From assembly GCA_026197075.1 (NCBI GenBank), contig JAPHQV010000015.1, forward strand, positions 1 through 64,000: a DNA stretch of 64,000 nt. The letters are read 5' to 3'. Below the pieces are notes generated by a model. It was not told the DNA's origin. It did not search any database and saw only the letters and a list, made by a program, of their open reading frames with translations. This document shows positions 52,032 through 60,476 of this stretch, piece by piece. Made by a program: the position numbers and the translations under genes. This stretch comes from Gammaproteobacteria bacterium. Its GTDB lineage: Bacteria > Pseudomonadota > Gammaproteobacteria > DSM-19610. Every line of letters begins with the position of its first letter. The stretch's first letter is position 1.

Positions 52032-52181
52032 CGGTTTGGTGGTCACCCTGTGACGGGACCGTCGGCCGCATGGACGCGGCCGTCGAGCGTACAGGGACAA
52101 GGTGAGACCGCGTAGCGGTCGAGAATGTGCCCTGGGGTACCTATTCACAGCAAGTCCCGTCACAGGCTGACCGCCAAACCG
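52032..52181 (+). repeat. Family-1 hairpin element, copy 3 (R3), with an expanded core
   Basis: A 28-bp inverted repeat (52032-52059 and 52154-52181, 26 of 28 complementary) flanks the core GGCCGCATGGACGCGGCC, GTCGAGCGTACAGGGA, then TATTCACAGC. Compared with R1 and R2, about 45 extra bases lie between ACAGGGA and TATTCACAGC, containing a small hairpin ACCGC-GTA-GCGGT. The element lies 23 bp past the stop of the TIGR03088-type gene and upstream of the amidotransferase start, interrupting the otherwise compact XrtA operon. Confidence 0.87.
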
Positions 52182-52203
52182 TCTCCATGGGAAACGGCAC
52201 ATT

Positions 52204-53367
52204 TCATGCCCCTTCATCCGTAGGATGCCGGCATAACTCGTCGTACAAATCCGTATAGCGCGCCACCATGCCATCGAGGCTGAACTGTTCCTCGATGCGC
52301 TGGCGGGCGGCGGCGCCATGATCCTGGCGTAACACGGAATCATGCACATAGCCTGCCAGGGCCGCCGCCATGGCGGTGGGATCGTCCCGCTCCACCAGGA
52401 ACCCGGTCTTCCCCTCCTCCACCAGCTCGGCATTGCCGCCGACCCGGGTGGCCACCACCGGCAGGCCGCAAGCCATGGCCTCCAGGACGGTGTTGGAGAT
52501 GCCCTCGGCCAGGGATGGCAACACGAACAGATCCAGGGCGGCCATGAGGGCCGGCACATCGTCCCGGGCGCCCGCCAGCCATACCTGCCGTGCCAGGCCG
52601 GTCTCGGCCAGCAGGGCCTCGATGGCTGCGCGCAGGCTGCCCTCCCCCACCAGTACCAGGCGCAAGCGTTCCCCTTCGGGCAGGCTCCGCACCAGTTCCA
52701 CGAAGGCCTTCACCAGGGTCAGCTGATCCTTGACCGTTTCAAGACGTCCCACCGTGCCGATGACCAGACTGTCCTCTCCGGCAAAACCCGAGGGCAGCAC
52801 CCCCGCGCGTATGGCCCCGGGTCGGAAGCGTTGCGTATCAACGCCATTGCAGATCAGGCGGATCCGTGACTCGGGCACGCCCACCGGACCCCGCAGGTAA
52901 GCCTCCAGGTCCCGTGACAGGGGCACGTAGCGGTGGATCAAGGGGCGAAAACCGCGCCGCAGCCACCGGTACTTACGGCTATTGCCGTCCAGGTCGTGCA
53001 CGTCACGGCCATGCTCGCCATGGATGCGCACCGGCACTCCCGCCAGCCAGGCCGGCAGTTGGGCATCCATGGCGGCGAGGTTGCGACTGTGCACGATCAT
53101 GGGACGCAGTGCGAGGAATAGCCGCCACAAGCGCCACAACATGCGCAGGTCGTGACCTGGGCGTTTGTGCAGGGCGAAGCAATCCACATCCGGACGCTCG
53201 AGGCGTTGCCGGAAATCAGAGATATCCGTCAGGCTCACGATGGCGTGGCGATAGCGCCCGGCCGGCATGCGGTTGATGAGATTCACCAGTCCGTTTTCCA
53301 GCCCCCCCACCGCCAGGCGGTAGATGACATGGACGATCAACGGCGGCGGCCCGTCTCCCCGGGTCAT
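52204..53367 (-). CDS. Glycosyltransferase, PEP-CTERM/XrtA system (TIGR03088-like)
   Basis: A 387-aa GT4 enzyme with VHVIYRLAVGGLENGLVNLINRMP at the N-terminus, a signature of this XrtA-linked family, then GEHGRDVHDLDG, ICNGVDTQRFRPG, IGTVGRLETVKDQ and EGISNTVLEAMACGLPVVAT. The ATG at 53367 has GAGGGA just upstream; the longer frame to 53469 overlaps xrtA. It lies directly downstream of xrtA (13-base gap), with hairpin element R3 after its stop codon. Confidence 0.93.
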   Translation of the reverse strand: MTRGDGPPPLIVHVIYRLAVGGLENGLVNLINRMPAGRYRHAIVSLTDISDFRQRLERPDVDCFALHKRPGHDLRMLWRLWRLFLALRPMIVHSRNLAAMDAQLPAWLAGVPVRIHGEHGRDVHDLDGNSRKYRWLRRGFRPLIHRYVPLSRDLEAYLRGPVGVPESRIRLICNGVDTQRFRPGAIRAGVLPSGFAGEDSLVIGTVGRLETVKDQLTLVKAFVELVRSLPEGERLRLVLVGEGSLRAAIEALLAETGLARQVWLAGARDDVPALMAALDLFVLPSLAEGISNTVLEAMACGLPVVATRVGGNAELVEEGKTGFLVERDDPTAMAAALAGYVHDSVLRQDHGAAARQRIEEQFSLDGMVARYTDLYDELCRHPTDEGA

Positions 53368-53380
53368 GGCGTCCCGTCCC

Positions 53381-54934
53381 TCAATCCAGCCGTGCCAGTT
53401 CCGCCTCGAGCGGCTCCAGCATGGCGTCGACGAAGGCCTGGAGATGCCGCTCCGCGCCATCCCGGTCATGTTCGTAGGGGGTATAGAGCACGATCCCCAC
53501 GGAAGGATGGCGTCCGCCCCGCAGGCGGTTGCCCGCCTCGACCAGCTTGGCCAGTATGTCGTTGGCGGTGTGGGTACCTTCGAGCCAGTTCCAGTGCCAA
53601 ATGAGGATGCGCTGGTCGGCGCCTGCCAGTCGCGCCTGCTGTACCCTGACGAGGCCCCGGCCAGGCAAATCGATATCCACCTTGCGTCGCTCCACCTGCC
53701 GCCATACCGGGTGTTTCTGTACCACCATGACGTTCTGTGAATTGATCAGCTCCGCATCCTGCTGTTGACGGCCGTAGAAGGCCAGGTACATCCCAACCGG
53801 GCGCTCGTTAAATCGGTAGCTGACCTGTATTTCCTGATCCGGAGCGATATAGCGGGGCTTCCAGTCCAGCCAGTCATGTTCCGCCCGTTGCCATCCGCCG
53901 CTGCCCGCCGGCGCCACGGCCTCGTGCTGACCCGGCACCCAATGGGCGCGCTGCTGTTCCAGCTGGTGGCTCCAGACCGGCCACACCAGCAGGATCGCCA
54001 GGGCGGCGGCCGCGCTGGCGGTTAAGCGGCTCAGCCGCAGCGGCGCATGGGTGTCTTCAGGCGGCCCCGCGGCCTCCCGGTCGGAGGCCTCCGGCTCGCT
54101 CCAGCGGGAACCGATCCAGAACAGCAGCAGCATCACCAGGCCGAAGAATACCCAGCCATAAATGAAATGGTCCACGCCCATGGCCAGCTTCATACCGCTC
54201 AGGTGGCCGATCATGACGATCATGTAGGCACGCAGGCCATTGGCGATGATGGGCGCCACCAGGGCCAGGGCGATGAACAGCGCGCGCCGCCAATAGCTGC
54301 GATAGGACAGATAGGCGAACAGGCTGCCGATGGTGACCGAGGCGATGAGGTAACGCACCCCGCTGCAGCCCTCCACCACCGACCAGTTGCCACTGGGAAT
54401 ACTGAAATAGAGACCTTCCAGGTACACGGGCAGCCCGGTGAGTCGCAGGGCGGTTACGGTGAAGTGCGCGGTGAAATTCATCAGCGGTGGAATCAGTCCT
54501 TCGCCCATGGGCACGGCAAAGAACAGGAACAGCAGGGGAAACAGGATCACCCGCACCAGGGGCCAGCCCAGGCAGGTGAGCACCAGGGTGGGCAGCATGG
54601 CCACGAAGGCCAGTTGCTGCACCACCTGTACATCGGCTACACGCGCCAGCAGCCAGGCGAAACCCAGCAGTGCCAGCACGCCCAGGCCACGCCAGTCGCT
54701 GCGCGGCGTCACCAGTGCCAGTGCCGCGCGTTTGCGCCACACCAGCCACAGGCTGATGGGCAGGATCAGGTAGCCGTGCGCGAAGGTCTCCGAACGTTCC
54801 CATATCCTGACCATGGACCAGGCGGTGGGCCAGAACAGCAACAGCGTAACCAGCAGGCTCGCGGCACAGAGCACGAAAGCCAGGGTGACCTGGCTCGTCG
54901 TGGCGGGGGCAAGAGATTCACTACGCGTTTCCAT
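53381..54934 (-). CDS. xrtA: Exosortase A fused to an EpsI domain
   Basis: Integral membrane cysteine protease / transpeptidase that cuts PEP-CTERM proteins at the C-terminal sorting signal. This 517-aa protein has about eight hydrophobic segments to residue 290 and the catalytic set C190 (VVEGCSGVRYL), R235 (ANGLRAY) and H256 (GVDHFIYGW). The C-terminal part (about 320-517, periplasmic) is the EpsI domain, with FYGRQQQDAELINSQNVMV and IWHWNWLEG. A fused XrtA-EpsI protein is the usual form in exosortase A loci. No PEP-CTERM substrate is encoded in the window. Confidence 0.96.
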   Translation of the reverse strand: METRSESLAPATTSQVTLAFVLCAASLLVTLLLFWPTAWSMVRIWERSETFAHGYLILPISLWLVWRKRAALALVTPRSDWRGLGVLALLGFAWLLARVADVQVVQQLAFVAMLPTLVLTCLGWPLVRVILFPLLFLFFAVPMGEGLIPPLMNFTAHFTVTALRLTGLPVYLEGLYFSIPSGNWSVVEGCSGVRYLIASVTIGSLFAYLSYRSYWRRALFIALALVAPIIANGLRAYMIVMIGHLSGMKLAMGVDHFIYGWVFFGLVMLLLFWIGSRWSEPEASDREAAGPPEDTHAPLRLSRLTASAAAALAILLVWPVWSHQLEQQRAHWVPGQHEAVAPAGSGGWQRAEHDWLDWKPRYIAPDQEIQVSYRFNERPVGMYLAFYGRQQQDAELINSQNVMVVQKHPVWRQVERRKVDIDLPGRGLVRVQQARLAGADQRILIWHWNWLEGTHTANDILAKLVEAGNRLRGGRHPSVGIVLYTPYEHDRDGAERHLQAFVDAMLEPLEAELARLD

Positions 54935-54951
54935 CGGCTTGGCTACCTTGT

Positions 54952-56199
54952 TCAGAGTCCCAGGCCCGCGGCAAGCACCGCCTGGGGATTCACAACGCTG
55001 GGCGCTGCCAGATACTGGTCCAGGCGGGCCAGGTTGCGATTCCAGTCATAGTGCTGGCACACCCAGGCGCGCATGCCGCGATCGGGCGCGGGCGCAGCTT
55101 CCTGCTGTAACAGGTCGCTACAGGCGCGCACTTGCTCACTGGCCGCATCGCAGACCATCACCCCGGAGAGGCCGTCGAGCGGGATGCCATCGGCGGCGGC
55201 CGAGGTCATCACCAGCGGCCGCCCCAGGGCCATCGCCTCCAGCACCTTGTTCTGGATGCCACGTGCCACCCGCAGCGGCGCCACGGCAACATGGGCATGG
55301 GCGACATAGGGACGAACATCCGGCACGGTGCCGGTCACCTGGATGCCGGGTCGTTGCGCCAGGGCTTGCACCGCAGCCGTGGGCCGGGAACCAACGATAT
55401 AAAAACGGGCCGCGGGTTGTTGGCGCAGGATCTCCGGCCAGACCTCCGCGGCGAACCAGCACACGGCATCCACATTGGCCCAGTAGTCCATCGCCCCGGT
55501 AAACACCAGTGCCCGCTCCCCCTCGGCATAGGGCCGATTGAAGACCTGATCCGGGTAGAAATGGGCTACATCCACGCCATTGTTCAGGGCGTGGATGCGG
55601 GCCGCCGATTCCGGCGCCCGCTCGCGCAACCACTGGGCCTCGACCTCCGAGACCAGCAGGCAGGCATCCCATTCGGCAGCCAGACGGCGCTCGTAGGTGC
55701 CCAGCGTGCGCGCCTCGCGGGCATATACCCAACTCATGGGCCAGGCCTTGCGCTCGCTGTACTGGTGCCACTTGTCCGAGTCCACGTCCACCAGGTCCAT
55801 GACGCGCCGCATGGGCCATTCGCGCGGCTCCGGTGCATATTGGCCCATAGCGGAGGAAAAGGCGAACAGGTGGCGGATGTCCTGTTCGCGCTGACACTCG
55901 CGCACCCAGCGCGCCATGGCAGCATCCCGGTAATAGGGCAAGGTCAGCGGCTCGCCGCTGAGCAAACCACGCAGGCTGCGCACACGGGCGCGCAACCTCG
56001 GCAGGGGGCGCACGAACACCTCGGCGCAGATCTTCTCCACGGCAGCAACGTGCTGCCAGTCCTGCTCGTCATCCACGAAGGTGCCGAGATACACCCGGTA
56101 GCGTTCCGCCAGGTGCCGCAGCAGATGCCAGGAACGGATCTTGTCGCCCTTGTTGGGCGGGTACGGCAGGCGATGGGAAAGAAACAGCAGCGGCTCCAT
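54952..56199 (-). CDS. Glycosyltransferase, PEP-CTERM/XrtA system (TIGR03087-like)
   Basis: A 415-aa GT4-like enzyme beginning LLFLSHRLPYPPNKGDKIRSWHLL, the diagnostic start of TIGR03087. AEWDACLLVSEVEA, NNGVDVAHFYPD, VFTGAMDYWANVDAV and the donor region VAPLRVARGIQNKVLEAMA follow. It is 17 bases upstream of xrtA in the same transcript. It probably acts early in assembly of the exosortase-linked polysaccharide. Confidence 0.95.
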   Translation of the reverse strand: MEPLLFLSHRLPYPPNKGDKIRSWHLLRHLAERYRVYLGTFVDDEQDWQHVAAVEKICAEVFVRPLPRLRARVRSLRGLLSGEPLTLPYYRDAAMARWVRECQREQDIRHLFAFSSAMGQYAPEPREWPMRRVMDLVDVDSDKWHQYSERKAWPMSWVYAREARTLGTYERRLAAEWDACLLVSEVEAQWLRERAPESAARIHALNNGVDVAHFYPDQVFNRPYAEGERALVFTGAMDYWANVDAVCWFAAEVWPEILRQQPAARFYIVGSRPTAAVQALAQRPGIQVTGTVPDVRPYVAHAHVAVAPLRVARGIQNKVLEAMALGRPLVMTSAAADGIPLDGLSGVMVCDAASEQVRACSDLLQQEAAPAPDRGMRAWVCQHYDWNRNLARLDQYLAAPSVVNPQAVLAAGLGL

Positions 56200-56202
56200 G
56201 GC

Positions 56203-57273
56203 TCAGCCCAGGTTCCTGGCGATCCAGGGGCCCAGCAACCGGGTTACCGGCAAGGGCAGGCGTTTCCAGGACTCGATAAAAAGGCGGTACTTCGGATTGG
56301 TGGGGCTTACATTGGGCATGGCATCGGCCTTTACCAGCCAGTATTCGTAATGCAGTGGTTCCGGCTCGAAGCCCCAGTTCTTCTTGAAGCTGTAGGAACC
56401 CGTGCCTTCCTTGCTGCGTCCATAATCGAACCATTTGAATCCGCGCTCGCCACTGCGTCGCATCAGTTCCCAATACATGAAGTCATTGCCTTGCACGCTT
56501 CTAGCCGCGGCAGTACCGCCACCGTAATAAGGCAACACTTCGTCGCGAAAGTAGAAACTCATGACACTGCTCACCAACTCTCCATCGCGGGTGACGGTAA
56601 GAATCTCGCAATCCTTTCCGAACACTTCCTGGAGGATACGGAAGTACCGCTGACCGAACACCGGGGTGCCAAGGTTGCGCACACTTTCGGAATAGGCCAT
56701 ATAGAGTCGATCGGTATGCTGGTCAATTTCGCTTACCAGGCCGGCCTTGATGCCCTTGCGCACCATGGCGCGCTGCTTGCGAGGAATGGCGAGCAGATTG
56801 GCCTCTGGATCGGCATCGATGGCCTTGCGAAAGCGCACATAGAGGTCCTTGCTCACCCAGTCCGGGTTGCGCGCCTCCAGGTTGCGGAATTCCAGGTAGT
56901 CCACACCCAGCCGGGTAGCAAGCGATTGTGCGGCTTCCTGCAAGGCGGTGGCGGCGGCATCGTTGCTGGCCGCGATGCCACCATAGACGCAGAAGGGGCT
57001 GGAAATAAGCGCATTGCCGAACAGGCGGCTGCGCACGTGGCCGAGCGGCAGTATGCCCTCGATGCGCCCGTTTGTTTCCGCGAAGAGAAAATGGGTATGG
57101 TGGCCGAAGGCCTGCTCCACGACATCGCGCCAACCCGCACGGTGGAAAAAGGTGGCGTTGGGACAACCTTCCACGAACGCATCCCAGTCGGCGGCACGGC
57201 TGGCATCGAGTTCCCGCACGACGGGCTGTCCGTGCAATACCGCACCTGGAACCGAGTGGGCGGCCATGCTCAC
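56203..57273 (-). CDS. FemAB-like protein, XrtA/PEP-CTERM system-associated
   Basis: A 356-aa protein with two GNAT-like halves as in FemAB/peptidyl-transfer enzymes: WDAFVEGCPNATFFHRAGW and FGHHTHFLFAE in the first, GELVSSVMSFYFRDEVLPYYGG and MRRSGERGFKWFDYGRSKEG in the second. FKKNWGFEPEPLHYEYWL is the signature end of the TIGR03019 group. It may attach amino acids to a sugar or lipid intermediate. The start is a GTG overlapping the previous stop (GTGA); ATG 57267 is the alternative. Four bases separate it from the TIGR03087 gene. Confidence 0.93.
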   Translation of the reverse strand: MSMAAHSVPGAVLHGQPVVRELDASRAADWDAFVEGCPNATFFHRAGWRDVVEQAFGHHTHFLFAETNGRIEGILPLGHVRSRLFGNALISSPFCVYGGIAASNDAAATALQEAAQSLATRLGVDYLEFRNLEARNPDWVSKDLYVRFRKAIDADPEANLLAIPRKQRAMVRKGIKAGLVSEIDQHTDRLYMAYSESVRNLGTPVFGQRYFRILQEVFGKDCEILTVTRDGELVSSVMSFYFRDEVLPYYGGGTAAARSVQGNDFMYWELMRRSGERGFKWFDYGRSKEGTGSYSFKKNWGFEPEPLHYEYWLVKADAMPNVSPTNPKYRLFIESWKRLPLPVTRLLGPWIARNLG

Positions 57274-58115
57274 GGGCGCACCGCCTGATCACCGAGGAAC
57301 ACCCGATCCATGCGGTCCCAGCGGAAATCCCGCAGCAGGCGTGTCAGGCGCTGCTCCATGCGTCGCAGGTTCAGGTAATGGCGGAAGCGGGTCTTGAAAC
57401 CCAGACCGGCCTGGCGCGGTTGCTCGGGATCCAGCTCCCAGGGGTGGAAATAGAATACGCAGGACTGGCCATCCCGCTCGTTGACCCGGCGCATGGCCCA
57501 GCGTGACAGGGCATACGGCAGGAGACGGAAATAGCCCCCACCACCACAGGGATAATTGCGCTCGAAAAGCTCCACGGTGGTAACCGGCACCTCGATCATG
57601 GTTCCGCCGTTGGCCTGGAAGGCGAAGCGTGGCGCCTCCGGCATGCCATAGAGGTCATGACGGATGGGATAGATACTGGAACTGTAACGGTGTCCCGTCT
57701 CCTCCAGTACGTCCAGGGCCCAGAGATTCTTTGCCCCGATGGAATAGCTTGCCGCCCGGTAACCCCGCACCTCCTGCCCTGTGACATCCTCGAGCAATGC
57801 CTTGGTGCGCACCACATCGGCACGAAATTCATCCGGAGACTGGTTCGTGACCCGCACATGGGAATAACCATGGCTGGCCACCTCATGCCCATTTTCCACC
57901 ATCCGTCGCAACAGTTGCGGGTAGCGCTCGGCAACCCAGCCCAGTGTGAAAAAGGTGGCGCTCACGCCATGGTCGGCAAACAGCTGCAGAATGCGATCGG
58001 TGTTGCGTTCCACCCGGCATGGCAGGCTGTCCCAGGCCGTCCGGTCGATATGACGCTCAAAAGCGGAGACCTGGAAATAATCCTCCACGTCCACGCTCAT
58101 GGCATTGGTGATCAT
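57270..58115 (-). CDS. Polysaccharide deacetylase, XrtA system (TIGR03006-like)
   Basis: A 281-aa CE4-type enzyme with the N-terminal MSVDVEDYFQVSAFER (catalytic Asp pair), SHGYSHVRVTNQ (metal His pair), YRAASYSIG and the C-terminal FYFHPWELDPEQPR. These are the hallmarks of the exosortase-linked deacetylase. The ATG at 58115 gives the usual start just before the catalytic Asp; an ATG at 58133 would add 6 residues. No signal peptide is evident, so it probably acts on cytoplasmic precursors. Confidence 0.93.
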   Translation of the reverse strand: MITNAMSVDVEDYFQVSAFERHIDRTAWDSLPCRVERNTDRILQLFADHGVSATFFTLGWVAERYPQLLRRMVENGHEVASHGYSHVRVTNQSPDEFRADVVRTKALLEDVTGQEVRGYRAASYSIGAKNLWALDVLEETGHRYSSSIYPIRHDLYGMPEAPRFAFQANGGTMIEVPVTTVELFERNYPCGGGGYFRLLPYALSRWAMRRVNERDGQSCVFYFHPWELDPEQPRQAGLGFKTRFRHYLNLRRMEQRLTRLLRDFRWDRMDRVFLGDQAVRP

Positions 58116-58197
58116 TTGTCCCGTTGCGGACATAATATGCGTCAGTGACGCCCCCGGTTCGATGATAGAAATAGTTTTTGAGCGGGCTGATGGTCAA

Positions 58198-59373
58198 TCA
58201 GTTCGCCACGGCCACCGGTGAATCACGTCCCGCCAGCCATTCCACCAGGAAGGCCTTGATGCGCTGCGCCGCCTGACCATCCCAGTATTCAGGCACCCGG
58301 CCGCGCTTGCCGCCGGTTTCCAGCACGTCGGCTACCGCGGCGAGAATCTTTTCGGCATCGGTACCCACCACGGTATTGGTGCCCTGCTCCACGGTAATCG
58401 GCCGCTCGGTATTTTCCCGCAGGGTGATGCATGGCACTCCGAGGGCCGTGGTTTCCTCCTGCAGGCCACCGGAATCGGTCAACACCAGTCGGGCATGGCG
58501 CATCAGCCCCAGCATTTCGAGGTAACCCAGGGGCTCCAGTTGCACGATTCGTGGGGAAGTCAACAGGTCACTGAAGCCGGCTTCCCGAATCCTGGCACGG
58601 GTCCGGGGATGGACGGGAAACAACAATGGCATCTGTTCACTGATGGTCCGCAGGGTTTCCAGCAGACGCCGCAGGACGCGCGGGTCATCCACATTGGACG
58701 GCCTGTGCAGCGTGAGCAGGGCATAGCCGGAAGAATCGTCCAGCAAGACAGGATCGATGCCGGAGGCACGAAGTGTGTCAGCCCCTGGGACAGCACGTTC
58801 GAGATGCTGGCGCAAGGTGTCAATCATCACGTTGCCGGTAAAAATCACTCGCGTGCCATCGACACCTTCGCGTTCCAGATTGCCCAGGGCATCTCGCTCC
58901 GTGGTGAACAGCAGATCGGAAATCTGGTCCGTGAGCACCCGGTTGATCTCCTCAGGCATGCCACGGTCATAACTGCGCAACCCGGCTTCCACATGAATGA
59001 CCGGTATGCCTTTTTTGCTGGCCACCAGGGCACAGGCGATGGTGGAATTCACATCACCCACCACCAGGATGGCGGCAGGGCATTCCGCGTCCAGTACCGG
59101 TTCGAAGCGCTTCATGATTTCGGCGGTCTGCAGGGCGTGACTTCCCGACCCGACCCCCAGGTCGATATCGGGCTCGGGGATACCAAGCTGGTGAAAAAAG
59201 GATTCCTTCATGGCCGCGTCATAATGCTGGCCAGTATGGAGCAGGCGGGCGGGTATCGCATTCGGCCCTTTGCGAAAAGCGGCCATCAGTGGAGCGATTT
59301 TCATGAAATTGGGCCGCGCGCCAACGACACAAAGAATGCCCGCGCCAGTAGTGTGATTCACTGCAAACTCCAC
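58198..59373 (-). CDS. wecB: UDP-N-acetylglucosamine 2-epimerase (non-hydrolysing)
   Basis: Converts UDP-GlcNAc to UDP-ManNAc, a donor for the polysaccharide. The 391-aa GT-B-fold protein has CVVGARPNFMKIAPL, LHTGQHYDAAMKESFF, VVGDVNSTIACALVA, HVEAGLRSYDRGMPEEINR, and the donor-site TDSGGLQEETTALGVPCITLRENTERP. All family catalytic segments are intact. It sits 21 bases downstream of the ATPase gene and about 80 bases upstream of the deacetylase start in the XrtA operon. Confidence 0.95.
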   Translation of the reverse strand: MEFAVNHTTGAGILCVVGARPNFMKIAPLMAAFRKGPNAIPARLLHTGQHYDAAMKESFFHQLGIPEPDIDLGVGSGSHALQTAEIMKRFEPVLDAECPAAILVVGDVNSTIACALVASKKGIPVIHVEAGLRSYDRGMPEEINRVLTDQISDLLFTTERDALGNLEREGVDGTRVIFTGNVMIDTLRQHLERAVPGADTLRASGIDPVLLDDSSGYALLTLHRPSNVDDPRVLRRLLETLRTISEQMPLLFPVHPRTRARIREAGFSDLLTSPRIVQLEPLGYLEMLGLMRHARLVLTDSGGLQEETTALGVPCITLRENTERPITVEQGTNTVVGTDAEKILAAVADVLETGGKRGRVPEYWDGQAAQRIKAFLVEWLAGRDSPVAVAN

Positions 59374-59394
59374 TTGTCGCCGTACGGCATTTCG

Positions 59395-60471
59395 TCAGGC
59401 CTTGTCGGCTTTCTTCAAACTCTGCAACACCTCGGAAAGGTCCAGATCCTCACCGGACAACATGGCCATCATGATCAGCTTCTGGAGTCGTTCCTGGTCA
59501 CGGCGGATCTTGCCTTCCAGTTCTTCGACCTTGCGTTCAAGGTGCTGCATGCGCCGCTCCAGATCCAGGGGTACGGCGGCCATGGGTACCGACGCCTGCG
59601 GCTGGGGATCAAGATTCGGGCGCGGTTTGAGCGGCTCCTGCTCGGATTCCGCCTTCCTGGGGATTTCCGTCTGCTGCTCTGCAATGACATCCCCTACCAC
59701 CCCGGCATCGATCTCGTGCATCTCGTCCAGCGCCGCGGTCAGCAGCAGCCGGTCACACAGGGTGTTGATCTGGCGCGGGATGCCTCCCGTGTACTCGTGG
59801 ATCTTCTCGTAGGCATCCTCACTGAAGTGAGGGTCATCCTTCCATCCCACCACGCGTAGGCGGTGATTGATGTAATCACGGGTTTCATCGTCGCCCAGCG
59901 GCCCGAGATGATGGGCTGCGATGACTCGCTGGCGAAATTGTTCCAGGCCCTTCGCCTGCAGGGTATCGCGGAATTCCCCCTGCCCCAGGAGAAAGGTCTG
60001 CAGCAGGGCACGATCACCCGCCTGAAAATTCGACAGCATGCGCAACTCTTCCAGGGAGCTTGCGGACAGGTTGTGACACTCATCGATTACCAGCAGGATA
60101 CGCTTGCCCTCGCGGGCACGGGCGGAGAAGAAATTTTTCAGCACCTTGAGCAGGGCCGTCTTGGACAGGTCGTCATTGCTCAAACCGAAGCCGGACGCCA
60201 CCATGCGTAACAATTCCTCGGGATCGAGGTTGGTGGTCACCAGCTCGGTGGCCACCACATTACTCATGCGCAACTGGCTGTCCAGGGCCCGTACCAGCGT
60301 GGTCTTGCCAGCCCCCACCTCGCCGGTTATCACCACGAAACCTTCGCCCTGCTGCAGGCCATAGCGCAGGTAGGCGAGGGCCTTGGAATGTCCGCGACTG
60401 TGGAACAGGAACTTGGGGTCCGGTGTCAGCCGGAACGGCATGCTCTGCAAATTGTAGTATTGGTCATACAC
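59395..60471 (-). CDS. XrtA/PEP-CTERM system-associated ATPase (ExeA-like)
   Basis: A 358-aa AAA+ ATPase starting YDQYYNLQSMPFRLTPDPKFLF, the typical beginning of the ExeA/TIGR03015 group. Walker A is at residues 50-57 (GEVGAGKT), Walker B at about ILLVIDECHNLS, and a sensor/arginine region follows (YTGGIPRQINTLCDRLL). The C-terminal 45 residues form a coiled coil (ERRMQHLERKVEELEGKI). It probably assists envelope assembly or export of the polymer. It lies 5 bases after the outer-membrane protein gene. Confidence 0.94.
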   Translation of the reverse strand: MYDQYYNLQSMPFRLTPDPKFLFHSRGHSKALAYLRYGLQQGEGFVVITGEVGAGKTTLVRALDSQLRMSNVVATELVTTNLDPEELLRMVASGFGLSNDDLSKTALLKVLKNFFSARAREGKRILLVIDECHNLSASSLEELRMLSNFQAGDRALLQTFLLGQGEFRDTLQAKGLEQFRQRVIAAHHLGPLGDDETRDYINHRLRVVGWKDDPHFSEDAYEKIHEYTGGIPRQINTLCDRLLLTAALDEMHEIDAGVVGDVIAEQQTEIPRKAESEQEPLKPRPNLDPQPQASVPMAAVPLDLERRMQHLERKVEELEGKIRRDQERLQKLIMMAMLSGEDLDLSEVLQSLKKADKA

Positions 60472-60476
60472 AGCGG

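Noticed and set aside
52014-52559. 181-aa minus-strand frame crossing R3
   Set aside because: Alternate frame of the TIGR03088-type glycosyltransferase running into the repeat; composition Trp/Arg/Pro-rich and implausible.
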